Source: Actinomycetospora lutea (GTDB taxonomy: Bacteria > Actinomycetota > Actinomycetes > Mycobacteriales > Pseudonocardiaceae). Taken from it: a stretch of DNA of 64,000 nt. Each line of letters begins with the position of its first letter. Positions within the stretch are counted from its first letter, which is position 1. Positions 50,405 to 58,849 of the stretch are shown here, piece after piece. Below the pieces are notes generated by a model, which searched no databases, was not told where the DNA came from, and saw only the letters and a list, made by a program, of their open reading frames with translations. The translations under genes were made by a program, and so were the position numbers. The stretch is taken from the NCBI RefSeq assembly GCF_028737205.1, contig NZ_JAQZAL010000015.1, positions 1 to 64,000 on the forward strand. Direction: 5' to 3'.

Positions 50405-50886
50405 TGGCCTTCACCACCGACCCCGACGGCACCCACCGCTACCGCGCGACCGCGACGTGGTCGGGCTCGACGGGTGCCGGCTACGACGGTTTCTCGCGCG
50501 GGCACCGCATCACCGCGGCGCCCGCCGAGGCCGCGCTGGAGCTCTCCAACGACCCGTCGCTGGGCGGGGACGCGAGCCGCCTCGACCCCGAGCAGCTCGT
50601 GCTCGCCGCGGCGTCGTCGTGCCAGCTGCTGTCGTTCCTCGCGATCGCCGCCCGCGCCCGGATCGACGTCACCGGCTACCGCGACGACGCCGAGGCGACG
50701 ATGTCGCACGACGACGGCCCGGCGCGGATCGCGGCGATCGTGCTCCGCCCGCAGATCACCGTGGCGTCGGGCCCGAGCATCCCGCGCGTGGAGCGGCTGG
50801 TCGCGCTGGCGCACCAGGAGTGCTACATCGCGAACAGCCTCGCCACCCCGGTCGCCGTCGAGCCGACCATCACCTTCTCCACGTGA
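50404..50886 (+). CDS. OsmC family peroxidase-like protein
   Basis: A 160-residue protein of the OsmC/Ohr superfamily, which reduce organic hydroperoxides with paired cysteines. The first Cys is in AAASSCQLLSFLAIA and the second in AHQECYIANSL, matching OsmC spacing. The helical core LDPEQLVLAA is typical. Translationally coupled to the DUF3224 gene. It converges on the indolepyruvate oxidoreductase gene; the 15-bp gap begins with GTGAGCGAAC at its stop, reminiscent of the palindrome arms elsewhere but with no partner arm. Confidence 0.93.
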   Translation: MAFTTDPDGTHRYRATATWSGSTGAGYDGFSRGHRITAAPAEAALELSNDPSLGGDASRLDPEQLVLAAASSCQLLSFLAIAARARIDVTGYRDDAEATMSHDDGPARIAAIVLRPQITVASGPSIPRVERLVALAHQECYIANSLATPVAVEPTITFST

Positions 50887-50901
50887 GCGAACAGGGGCCG
50901 G

Positions 50902-53900
50902 TCAGCCCAGCAGCTCGGCCAGCCGGGCGCGGTAGCGGGTGACGTTGCCGAGCTTGATGTCCTCGTAGCCGCGCACCATGTCGGGCAGGCCGGCGATCTC
51001 GGCGGCGCGCTCGGCGTCGTCCATCGCCAGCAGCTCCGGGACCAGCGCCCGGTACTCGGCCACCAGCTCCCGCTCGACGCGGCGCACCTCGGCGACGCCG
51101 AACGGGTCGAGGCGCGTGCCGCGCAGGCGGCGCATGGCGCGCAGCGTGCGGTAGCCCGGCCGGAACCAGCGGCCCAGCGTGATCTTGCGCTGCATGCCCA
51201 TCGCCCGCAGGACCGGCGGGTGCAGCTTCCACGCGTAGCGGGCGCCGTCGCCGAACTGCGCGCGCACCGAGGCCTCGAGCGCCGGGTCGAGCGACAGGCG
51301 CGCGACCTCGTACTCGTCCTTGTAGGCCATCAGCTTGTAGAGCCCGGTCGCGATCGCCTCGGCGAGCCGCGGGTCGGCGTCGACGCAGCCGCGGACGACC
51401 GCCGCGTACTCCCGGGCGTAGGAGGCGTCCTGGTAGGCCACGAGCTCCGGGACCCGGACGCCGACGAGGCGCTCCAGCTCGCTCCCGGCCCTCGCCCCGA
51501 TCGACGCCACGATCTCCGCGGCCTCGGCCGCGCCGCGCGCGGTGAGCCCGGGGACGCCGGTGTCCGGCCCGGTGCCGGTCACCAGCCCGACGACGAGCGC
51601 GAACGCCTCGGGGTCCGCGACCGACTGGCGGCCGCGGCGGAACGCCTGCAGGTTCTTCTCGACCGCGGCGCCGTTGAGGGTGAACGCCTCCTCGACCGCC
51701 GACGCGGGCAGCGGCAGGGCGCCGGCCTGGAACGCGGCGCCGAGCAGGATCGTCAGCGCGAACTGGTCGTCGCCGAACAGCGCGTCGGCCAGCGCCCGCG
51801 CGTCGACGACCACCCCGACGTCGCGGCGGACCCGCTCGGTGATGCGCGCGAGCACCGCGTCGGGGTCGGGGAACGAGACGGTCGGGTCCACGACCATGGC
51901 GCCCGTCGGCACCTTGGCCGACGAGATCGCCGCGACCGTGCGCCACGACGCGCAGGTCGCGAGGTTCGCGGGCTCGGCGGCGACGAGCAGGTCGGCGCCG
52001 AGGTAGAGGTCGCACTCGCCCTCGGCGGCCCGGCCGGCGACCTCGGTCGCGTCGCGGCTGATCTTGATGTCGGAGATGACCGCGCCGCCCTTCTGGGCCA
52101 GCCCGGTCTGGTCGAGGCCGCGCACGTGGCGCCCGGCGACGAGCGCCGCGGTGGCGAGCACCTGCGACACGGTGGTCACGCCGGTCCCGCCGATGCCGGC
52201 GAGCCGGACCGTGAACTCCTCGTCGTCGACCACCAGCGGCGGCAGCGGCAAGGCGCCGCCGTCGAGCGGCTCGAGCCCGCGCGGGGCCGCGGCGGTACCG
52301 GGCTTCACGGTGAGGAACGCCGGGCAGTCGCCGTCGAGGCAGGAGTAGTCCTTGTTGCAGGACGCCTGGTGGATGCGGGTCTTGCGGCCGAACTCGGTGT
52401 CGACCGGGGTCACCGACAGGCAGTTCGAGGTCTGGCCGCAGTCGCCGCAGCCCTCGCAGACCCGCTCGTTGATCATCACGCGGGTGCTCGGGTCGGGCAG
52501 CAGGCCGCGCTTGCGCTTGCGCCGCTTCTGCGCCGCGCACTCCTGGTCGTGGATGAGCACGGTGACGCCAGGGGTGTCGGCGAGGACGCGCTGGGCCTCC
52601 TCGTAGCGCGAGCGGTCCCAGACCTCGACGCCCTTCGCGAGGCGCACGCCCTGGTACCGCGAGCGGTCCTCGGTGGTGACGAGGATCCGGGTGACGCCCT
52701 CGGCGGCCAGCGAGCGCGTGAGCGCCGGCATCGGCAGGGCCCCGACCGCGTCCTGTCCGCCGGTCATCGCCGCGGCGCCGTTGTGCAGCAGGCGGAACGT
52801 CATGTGCGAGCCGGCCGCGACGGCCGCGCGCACGGCGAGAGAGCCGGAGTGGTGGAAGGTGCCGTCGCCCATGTTCTGGACGAAGTGGTCCGCCTCGACG
52901 AACGGCGCCATGCCGAACCAGTGCGCGCCCTCGCCGCCCATCTGGGTCAGGCCGGTGACCTCGCCGACCTGCTCCTCGGGCATGAGCAGCACCATGGTGT
53001 GGCAGCCGATGCCGGCGCCGACCAGCGAGCCGTCGGGGATCGCGGTGGTCGAGGTGTTGTGGGGGCAGCCCGAGCAGTAGAACGGCGTGCGCTTGGCGCC
53101 GTCGACCGGCGTCAGCGACAGGTCGATGCGGCTGCGGCGCGCCTTCTCGTCGCGCCAGGCGCGCACGCTCGGCACGTCCCCGTGCGCCAGGAGACGCTCG
53201 CCGAGGCGGCGGGCGACGACGTCGGGGTCGAGGTCGCCGGCCTCGGGGAACATCGGCGCCCTCGTTGGCCCGCGCTTGCCGAACACCCGCGGGGCGTCGG
53301 CGCGCCCGTAGAGCAGCTCCTTGATCTGGGTCTCGAGGAAGGCGCGCTTCTCCTCGACGACGACGATCTCGTCGAGCCCCTCGGCGAACTCGTCGACGAT
53401 CCCGGGCTCCAGCGGCCAGGGCATGCCCACGCGCAGCAGGCGGACGCCGTGGCGCTCGAGGGCCGCGTCGTCCAGGCCGAGGGTGGCCAGCGCCTGGCGC
53501 AGGTCGAGCCAGCTCTTGCCGGTCGCGACGACGCCCAGGCGCGCGGGCCCGTCGCCGACGATCCGGTTGAGCCGGTTCGCCGCGGCGTAGCGCCGGGCGA
53601 GCACGAGGCGGGCGCGGTAGAGGTCGCGCTCGATCGGGCCGAGCGCGGGCTGCAGCAGGGTGGCCGAGGGGGTGTGCACGTACTCGCGGCCGTCGATCGT
53701 GAGGTCGGGGGTGACGATCGCGAGCCGGTCCGGGTCGACGTCGACGGTGCCCGAGCCGTCGGCGACCGCGGTGACCATCTTCAGCGCGGTCCACAGCCCG
53801 CTCACCCGCGAGAGCGCGACGGCGTGGCGTCCGAGGTCGAGGACGTCCTGGGAGTCGACCGGGAAGAGCACCGGGACCGCCATGTCCGCGAGGGCGGCCT

Positions 53901-54432
53901 CGGAGGCGCAGGGCACGCTGGACGACTTCGCCGCCGGGTCGTCGCCGACGAACGCCACCGCCCCGCCGCGGGGGTGGGTGCCGGTGAGGTTGGCGTGGCG
54001 CAGCGCGTCGGTGGCGCGGTCGAGGCCCGGGGCCTTGCCGTACCAGTAGCCGACGACGCCGTCGCGGGTCAGGCCGCCGGTCGCGGCGGCGAGCTGGGTG
54101 CCCTCGACCGCGGTCAGCGCGATCTCCTCGTTGAGCCCCGGCGCGAACACGACGTCGTTCTCGGCGAGCAGGTCGCGGTGGCGGGCGAGCTCGAGGTCGT
54201 AGCCGGCGAGCGGGGAGCCCTCGTAGCCGGAGATGTAGCCGCCGGTGCGCAGGCCGTCGGCCAGGTCGGCGCGGTGCTGGTCGAGGGGCAGGCGCACGAG
54301 CGCCTGGACGCCGGTGAGGTGGATGCGCCCGCGCGTCATCGCGTAGCGGTCGCGCAGGGACACCGGGCGGCGCGGCTCGCCGTCACCGGACGGCGGGACG
54401 TCGAAGGCGGGTGGGCGGACGTCGACGGTCAT
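50902..54432 (-). CDS. Indolepyruvate ferredoxin oxidoreductase, fused alpha-gamma type
   Basis: A 1176-residue 2-oxoacid:ferredoxin oxidoreductase that decarboxylates aryl or branched 2-oxoacids to acyl-CoA with thiamine diphosphate and Fe-S clusters. The N-terminal pyrimidine-binding part has GGYISGYEGSPLAGYDLEL; the TPP diphosphate region shows FYCSGCPHNTST and GGEGAHWFG. A cysteine-rich cluster site follows near residue 660 (CEGCGDCGQTSNCLSV and CNKDYSCLDGDCPAF). The gamma domain begins RLAGIGGTGVTTVSQ. Fusion and length match the long aerobic actinobacterial and proteobacterial forms. ATG at 54432; divergent from an Lrp regulator, which suggests amino-acid-responsive control. Confidence 0.95.
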   Translation of the reverse strand: MTVDVRPPAFDVPPSGDGEPRRPVSLRDRYAMTRGRIHLTGVQALVRLPLDQHRADLADGLRTGGYISGYEGSPLAGYDLELARHRDLLAENDVVFAPGLNEEIALTAVEGTQLAAATGGLTRDGVVGYWYGKAPGLDRATDALRHANLTGTHPRGGAVAFVGDDPAAKSSSVPCASEAALADMAVPVLFPVDSQDVLDLGRHAVALSRVSGLWTALKMVTAVADGSGTVDVDPDRLAIVTPDLTIDGREYVHTPSATLLQPALGPIERDLYRARLVLARRYAAANRLNRIVGDGPARLGVVATGKSWLDLRQALATLGLDDAALERHGVRLLRVGMPWPLEPGIVDEFAEGLDEIVVVEEKRAFLETQIKELLYGRADAPRVFGKRGPTRAPMFPEAGDLDPDVVARRLGERLLAHGDVPSVRAWRDEKARRSRIDLSLTPVDGAKRTPFYCSGCPHNTSTTAIPDGSLVGAGIGCHTMVLLMPEEQVGEVTGLTQMGGEGAHWFGMAPFVEADHFVQNMGDGTFHHSGSLAVRAAVAAGSHMTFRLLHNGAAAMTGGQDAVGALPMPALTRSLAAEGVTRILVTTEDRSRYQGVRLAKGVEVWDRSRYEEAQRVLADTPGVTVLIHDQECAAQKRRKRKRGLLPDPSTRVMINERVCEGCGDCGQTSNCLSVTPVDTEFGRKTRIHQASCNKDYSCLDGDCPAFLTVKPGTAAAPRGLEPLDGGALPLPPLVVDDEEFTVRLAGIGGTGVTTVSQVLATAALVAGRHVRGLDQTGLAQKGGAVISDIKISRDATEVAGRAAEGECDLYLGADLLVAAEPANLATCASWRTVAAISSAKVPTGAMVVDPTVSFPDPDAVLARITERVRRDVGVVVDARALADALFGDDQFALTILLGAAFQAGALPLPASAVEEAFTLNGAAVEKNLQAFRRGRQSVADPEAFALVVGLVTGTGPDTGVPGLTARGAAEAAEIVASIGARAGSELERLVGVRVPELVAYQDASYAREYAAVVRGCVDADPRLAEAIATGLYKLMAYKDEYEVARLSLDPALEASVRAQFGDGARYAWKLHPPVLRAMGMQRKITLGRWFRPGYRTLRAMRRLRGTRLDPFGVAEVRRVERELVAEYRALVPELLAMDDAERAAEIAGLPDMVRGYEDIKLGNVTRYRARLAELLG

Positions 54433-54531
54433 GGCGGACCTCCTGGGTGGTCCGGCGCACGGGGCGCGGGGTGGGTCCTCGTGGGCCGGGCCACACGTCG
54501 TGGCGGTGACACAGAAGGTAAGGACCTACTC

Positions 54532-54617
54532 GCCAGTGGTCTATTCTCGTGTTCGACGGCTGGGCCAATGGTCCAGTGATCGAGCCTTCTGACTGATCCG
54601 CTTCGGCCATTGGACGA
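54532..54617. promoter_or_regulatory. Three phased Lrp-type boxes between the oxidoreductase and Lrp genes
   Basis: GCCAGTGGTCTA (54532-54543), GCCAATGGTCCA (54564-54575) and GCCATTGGACGA (54606-54617) share GCCANTGG followed by a similar end. Starts are 32 and 42 bp apart, near three and four helical turns, so a multimeric Lrp could bind all three on one face. The last box ends just before the Lrp start codon. Confidence 0.7.
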
Positions 54618-54620
54618 GCC

Positions 54621-55100
54621 ATGGACCTCGACGACCTCGACCGCGCCCTCCTGCTCGCCCTGCTCGAGCGGCCCCGCGTCGGGCTGCGCGAGCACGCGCG
54701 GGCGCTGGGGATCGCGCGCGGCACCGCGCAGGCCCGGTTCCTGCGGCTCCAGGAGCGCGGGGTGATCGTCGGGTTCGAGCCGCAGGTCGACCCGGAGGCG
54801 CTGGGCTACGACGTGCACGCCTTCGTCACGCTGCACATCACCCAGGGCCGGCTCGACGCCGTGGCCGAGCACCTGGCGACGATCCCGGAGGTGGTGGAGG
54901 CGCACAGCATCACCGGGGACGGCGACCTCTGGGCCCGGGTGGTCGCGCGGACCAACGCCCACCTGGAGCAGGTGGTCCAGGGGATCATCGGGACCCCGGG
55001 GGTGGAGCGCACGCGCACGGAGATCGCGCTGACCGAGCGGGTGACCCACCGCGTCCTGCCGCTCGTGCGCGCCCTGCCGCGCGGCCGTCGTGGCACTTGA
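54621..55100 (+). CDS. Lrp/AsnC family transcriptional regulator
   Basis: A 159-residue feast/famine regulator. The N-terminal HTH is residues about 5-55 (LDDLDRALLLALLERPRVGLRE, LGIARGTAQARFLRLQERGVI), and the RAM effector domain follows (DVHAFVTLHITQGRLDAVAEHL; EAHSITGDGDLWARVVA). Such proteins form octamers and answer to amino acids. Divergent from the indolepyruvate oxidoreductase gene; three operator-like boxes lie between them. ATG at 54621. Confidence 0.95.
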   Translation: MDLDDLDRALLLALLERPRVGLREHARALGIARGTAQARFLRLQERGVIVGFEPQVDPEALGYDVHAFVTLHITQGRLDAVAEHLATIPEVVEAHSITGDGDLWARVVARTNAHLEQVVQGIIGTPGVERTRTEIALTERVTHRVLPLVRALPRGRRGT

Positions 55101-55133
55101 CCCGGACCACCCTCGAGGTCCCACGGTGGGGCC

Positions 55134-55958
55134 ATGACCCTCGACGTGCAGACCGCCGTGAGCGCCGCCCTGTCGGACGCCGACGTCACCGCGTACCTGG
55201 AGCGGATCGGTCTGTCCGGCCCGTCCGCACCGCCGACCCTGCCCGAGCTCACCCGGGCCCACGTGGCGGCGATCCCGTTCGAGAACGTCGACGTGGTGCT
55301 CGGCCGCCACCGCGGGATCGCGCTCGACGTCGTGGTCGACAAGCTCGTCCGCCGGCGCCGGGGCGGCTACTGCTACGAGCACGCGCGCCTGTTCGCCGCC
55401 GTCCTGACGCACCTCGGGTACCGGGTGCGCACCGTCATCGCACGGGTCCAGGCGGATCGGGGCGGCCCGCGCACCCACCGCGCGCTGGTCGTCGACGACC
55501 ACCTCGTCGACGTGGGTTTCGGGGCGAGCATGCACGTGCCGATGCCGCTGCGCGACGGCGTCGTCGTCGACCAGGCCGGCTGGGACCACCGGCTGGAGCG
55601 CGAGGACGACGGGCACTGGACGCTGGTGCGCCGCACCCTCACCGGCGAGGAGCGCGCCTACCGGATGGACCCGCAGCCCTCGCTGCCCGTCGACGACGAG
55701 GTCGCGCACCACTACACGTCGACCCACCCGTCGTCGCCGTTCACCGGCCAGCTGGTCGTCATGCGCCTGGCGCCGGGAGTGAGCCGACGTCTCGTGCGGC
55801 GGACGCTGATCACCGAGCACGCCGACGGGCGGGTCGAGGAGCTCCCGGTGACGGGCGAGGACGTCGTCGACGTGCTGGCCTCGCTCGACGTCGAGCTCGA
55901 CGACGAGGAGTCGGCGGCCCTGCGCGCGTGGTGGTCTACTCAGGACCGTGATCGGTGA
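55134..55958 (+). CDS. nat: Arylamine N-acetyltransferase
   Basis: A 274-residue NAT acetylating arylamines and hydrazines from acetyl-CoA (or other acyl-CoAs). The triad is Cys80 (RRGGYCYEHA), His115 (RTHRALVV) and Asp126 (VDVGFG). IPFENVDVVLGRHRGIALD near the N-terminus is standard. Relatives in mycobacteria act on isoniazid and on sterol-derived CoA esters. It overlaps the next gene by 11 bp, indicating coupling to the thioesterase. ATG at 55134, 33 bp after the Lrp gene. Confidence 0.95.
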   Translation: MTLDVQTAVSAALSDADVTAYLERIGLSGPSAPPTLPELTRAHVAAIPFENVDVVLGRHRGIALDVVVDKLVRRRRGGYCYEHARLFAAVLTHLGYRVRTVIARVQADRGGPRTHRALVVDDHLVDVGFGASMHVPMPLRDGVVVDQAGWDHRLEREDDGHWTLVRRTLTGEERAYRMDPQPSLPVDDEVAHHYTSTHPSSPFTGQLVVMRLAPGVSRRLVRRTLITEHADGRVEELPVTGEDVVDVLASLDVELDDEESAALRAWWSTQDRDR

Positions 55959-56748
55959 GCTCGCGCTCGACAGCACCGCCGAGCGGGTCGGCGACGGGGT
56001 CCACGAGATCGTCCTGTCGGACCGCTGGGGGCTGCTCGACGGCCGGCTCAACGGCGGCTACCAGCTCAGCGTCGCGCTGCGCGCCCTCGCGGCCGAGGTC
56101 CCGCTGCCCGACCCGGTCGTCGCGTCCGCGTCGTACCTGCGGCCGGCGTGGCCCGGGCCGGCGCGGGTGCTGACCTCGGTCGTCCGGGCCGGTCGCCGCC
56201 TGGCGACGGGGACCTCGCGGCTCCTGCAGCCGGGGCCCGACGGTGACGAGCGCGAGGTGCTGCGCCTGGAGGCGACGTTCGCCGACCTCGCCGCCTCGCC
56301 CGCCGAGCCCGTCGACCGCACCGCGGCGCCGGCGCTGCCGCCGTTCGAGGAGTGCCGGACGTTCGGCGGGGCGGACGCGCCGGACACCGCGACGGTCGGG
56401 CAGCGGATGCGCTACGGCGTGCCGGCGCTGCCCGGCTGGGTACGCGGCGAGCCGTCGGGCGACCCGCACGCCGAGTTCTGGTTCGGGTTCGCCGACGGGT
56501 CGGACGCCACGCTGCTCGACCTCGCGTTCGTGGTCGACGGCGCGGCGCCGGTGGTGCTGGAGCTGGGCCGCGGGTCGAGCACCGCGCAGCTCACCGTGCA
56601 CCTGCGCGAGCACCCCGCACCCGGCCCCCTGCTCTGCCGCACGGTGAGCAACCACCTCGCCCACGGCCTGCACGACGAGGACGTCGAGGTGTGGGACTCG
56701 CACGGCGTGCTCGTCGCCCAGGGACGGCAGCTCGCGCTGCTGCTCTGA
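55948..56748 (+). CDS. Acyl-CoA thioesterase family (double hotdog) protein
   Basis: A 266-residue protein of the TesB-like thioesterase group. The first hotdog contains GLLDGRLNGGYQLSVALRALAAE and SASYLRPAWPGPARVLTSVVRAGRRLATGTSRL; the second contains ATLLDLAFVVDGAAPVVLELG and LLCRTVSNHLAHGLHDEDVEVWDSHGVLVAQGRQLALL. It would hydrolyse an acyl-CoA, perhaps the one used or made near the acetyltransferase reaction. GTG at 55948 overlaps the nat gene by 11 bp. Confidence 0.9.
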   Translation: MIGELALDSTAERVGDGVHEIVLSDRWGLLDGRLNGGYQLSVALRALAAEVPLPDPVVASASYLRPAWPGPARVLTSVVRAGRRLATGTSRLLQPGPDGDEREVLRLEATFADLAASPAEPVDRTAAPALPPFEECRTFGGADAPDTATVGQRMRYGVPALPGWVRGEPSGDPHAEFWFGFADGSDATLLDLAFVVDGAAPVVLELGRGSSTAQLTVHLREHPAPGPLLCRTVSNHLAHGLHDEDVEVWDSHGVLVAQGRQLALLL

Positions 56749-56786
56749 TGCGGCGGGCGGGGCACCGGGAGTCGGCGGGACCCGTG

Positions 56787-56839
56787 GGAGCGAGGGGCTC
56801 GTTCGCTGCGTGGGACGCAGCGGGGGACGCCCTCGCTCC
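56787..56839. terminator. Double-stem inverted repeat between convergent genes
   Basis: Outer stem GGAGCGAGGG (56787-56796) / CCCTCGCTCC (56830-56839) encloses an inner stem CGCTGCGT (56804-56811) / ACGCAGCG (56815-56822). It lies between the thioesterase stop and the convergent radical SAM gene stop, a likely bidirectional terminator. Confidence 0.75.
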
Positions 56840-56888
56840 ACCAGGTCGGGGACGTGCACGGCGGCCTCGGACCCGAGATCGCGGGGTA

Positions 56889-57998
56889 CTACGTCCAGTA
56901 GAGGACCCGGGCCGCCGGGAGGCGTTCCTCGAGCTCGGAGGTGACGTGCGCGCGCAGGTCGGCCATCACGTCGTCGGGGTAGACGTGCTTCACCGCGCCG
57001 AACTTGCCGCGCTTGGTCCGGCGCTGCCCCGGATCCATCTCCAGCCGGGTGCGCGGGTACCAGGTCTCGAGGGTCTCCTTGCTGCCCGGCGTGAAGCGGT
57101 GGGTGATGCACTCGGCGGTGAGGTCGAGGGGCTCGACACCCTCCAGCGCCGCGGCGACCCGGGCCAGGAGATCGCTGTAGGCCGCCCGCCAGTCCCCCAC
57201 CGGCATGATCGGTGCGATCGTCATCCCGACGGGCCAGCCGGCGCGGGCCATCGTCGCCAGCGCCTCGATCCGCGCCGGGACGGGGTCGGTGCCGCCCTCG
57301 AAGCGCCCGACGACCGACTCCGGGCCCAGCGAGAAGCGCAGCCGCGTGCGCCCGCCGTGCGGCAGGTCGAGCAGCCCGGCGACGTCGGCGAACTTGGTCG
57401 TCGCGCGCAGCTGGACCGGCCCGCCGACATCGTGGGTGCCGACGTGGCGGATCGCCGCGGAGAGGCTGCCCGTGACGTGCTCGATGCCCAGCGGGTCGGT
57501 GTAGCAGGACGCCTCGAAGGTCGTGCCCTCCCCGGCGCGGGCGGCCGACGTCGAGGTGATCGTGCCGTGCCCGACGTACGCGTCGAGCCCGCCGAGGATC
57601 TCTTCGAGGTCCCCGAACACGCGGGTGACGGGCGGGCCGGTCAGCGACCCCGCGAGGTAGCAGTACTGGCAGTGCGCCGGGCAGCCGCGGGCGAGGTCGA
57701 CGCGCCAGTCGGCGCTCGGCGGGATCGGGTCGAGCTTGCGCGCCGACGCCGGGCTCGTGACGACGGCCAGTGTCGCCTTCGCCCGGGCGTAGGTCTCGCG
57801 CTCGGTGTCCCCGCGCAGGCCGGTGATGCGGTCGCCGCGCAGCAGCTCGACGTCGTCGACGCCGGCCGCCTCGCAGCGGCGCAGGATCTCCGCGGTGTGC
57901 GGGTGCTCCTGGGCGGAGCGGGTGACGAGGACGTGCTGAGGAGTCCAGAGACGGGTCCGGGGCCGGGCCGGCGACGGTGCCGGGAGGGGTGTCGTCAT
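56889..57998 (-). CDS. Spore photoproduct lyase family radical SAM protein
   Basis: A 369-residue radical SAM enzyme related to SplB. The [4Fe-4S] motif is GCPAHCQYCYL (Cys106, Cys110, Cys113), a C-x3-C-x2-C arrangement. Following blocks (TFEASCYTDPLGIEHVTGSL; LRATTKFADVAGLL; LRFSLGPESVVGRFEGGT; ECITHRFTPGSKETL) fit the SPL family. It occurs in many non-sporulating actinobacteria, where repair of DNA photoproducts is possible but not proved. ATG at 57998. Transcribed divergently from the 70-residue small gene. Confidence 0.92.
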   Translation of the reverse strand: MTTPLPAPSPARPRTRLWTPQHVLVTRSAQEHPHTAEILRRCEAAGVDDVELLRGDRITGLRGDTERETYARAKATLAVVTSPASARKLDPIPPSADWRVDLARGCPAHCQYCYLAGSLTGPPVTRVFGDLEEILGGLDAYVGHGTITSTSAARAGEGTTFEASCYTDPLGIEHVTGSLSAAIRHVGTHDVGGPVQLRATTKFADVAGLLDLPHGGRTRLRFSLGPESVVGRFEGGTDPVPARIEALATMARAGWPVGMTIAPIMPVGDWRAAYSDLLARVAAALEGVEPLDLTAECITHRFTPGSKETLETWYPRTRLEMDPGQRRTKRGKFGAVKHVYPDDVMADLRAHVTSELEERLPAARVLYWT

Positions 57999-58142
57999 CG
58001 CACCCACGTCAACGCGTCGCACGTTCGGCGACTTCCGGCCGGAGGGGGTGATTGCGCCGATCGTGGGCGGGATACTCGCCGACGTCCGGCGGTGGCGCCG
58101 GTCACACCCGCCCGACAGCCGCACCCACCCCGGGAGGCTCCC

Positions 58143-58355
58143 GTGTCCGCTCCGTCCACCGGCCCCGACCTGCGCCCGGCGGCGCTCGACGACACCGCGC
58201 TCGAGGAGGTCCACCGTCTCGAGCAGCGCCTCGGCACCCCCGTGGTGGCCTACGAGTCGACCAGCCCCTACGCCGAGCTGAGCGACGACCAGCTCGCCGA
58301 GATCCAGCGCACCGAGGCGGCCCTCGGCGTGCGCCTGCTGGCCTACCGCTCCTGA
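58143..58355 (+). CDS. 70-residue small protein with an internal duplication
   Basis: GTG at 58143 preceded by GGGAGG. The protein consists of a short Pro-rich start and two related 18-residue units: EVHRLEQRLGTPVVAYES and EIQRTEAALGVRLLAYRS, separated by TSPYAELSDDQLA. Each unit is a helix plus a short strand. Eight positions are identical between them. No signal or membrane segment is present. Its 3' end overlaps the convergent methyltransferase by 13 bp. I do not recognise the family. Confidence 0.7.
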   Translation: MSAPSTGPDLRPAALDDTALEEVHRLEQRLGTPVVAYESTSPYAELSDDQLAEIQRTEAALGVRLLAYRS

Positions 58356-58849
58356 GCACCCGCGGCGCGGACGTGCAGCAGCCGCACCCCGCGTCGCGTC
58401 GGCACGCCGATCTCCGGGACGAACCCGCCCGCCACGAGGTGGTCGCGGAGCCGGTCGACGACGTCCAGGCGCGGCGCCGCGCCCCCGTCGGAGCCGTACA
58501 CGAGGTGCAGCACGCCGCCCGGGCCCAGCGCCGTCGCGAGCACCGCGAGCTCCGCGCGCGCCGGCCCGGTCCAGAAGACGTTGACGTTGATCGCCAGCGC
58601 GAGGTCGAACGCCCCCGGCTCGGGCCGGAACTCGGCGAGCGAGGTCGTCAGGACCTCGGGGGCCCCGGCGCGGCGGGCCGCCGCGGTCGCCGTCGCGGAG
58701 CGGTCGAGCCCCGTGTACCGCCCCCGCGGCAGGCGGTCGACGAGCAGCGCGGCCGCCACCCCGCGCCCGCACCCCACCTCGAGCACCCGCGCGTCGGGGG
58801 CGGGGTCGACGAGCTCGACCGCCGCCGCGAGCCGGGGCGGGACCCTCAT
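58343..58849 (-). CDS. Class I SAM-dependent methyltransferase
   Basis: A 168-residue Rossmann-fold methyltransferase. Motif I is RVLEVGCGRGVAAALL, motif II YTGLDRSATATAAARRAG, and the motif IV region reads FDLALAINVNVFW. The C-terminal part contains LGPGGVLHLVYG. Its ATG overlaps the stop of the ArsR gene (ATGA), so both are expressed together; ArsR-methyltransferase pairs are common for small-molecule stress responses. The acceptor is unknown. Confidence 0.9.
   Translation of the reverse strand: MRVPPRLAAAVELVDPAPDARVLEVGCGRGVAAALLVDRLPRGRYTGLDRSATATAAARRAGAPEVLTTSLAEFRPEPGAFDLALAINVNVFWTGPARAELAVLATALGPGGVLHLVYGSDGGAAPRLDVVDRLRDHLVAGGFVPEIGVPTRRGVRLLHVRAAGAQER

Noticed and set aside
50884-50901. 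Third copy of the GTGAGCG palindrome
   Set aside because: Only one arm-like segment (GTGAGCGAAC) is present with no complementary partner; kept only as a hint.
51220-54579. Open frame of 1119 codons on the plus strand
   Set aside because: It is antisense to the indolepyruvate oxidoreductase; composition is Arg/Ala/Gly/His-rich as expected for a GC-rich shadow frame and no motif is present.
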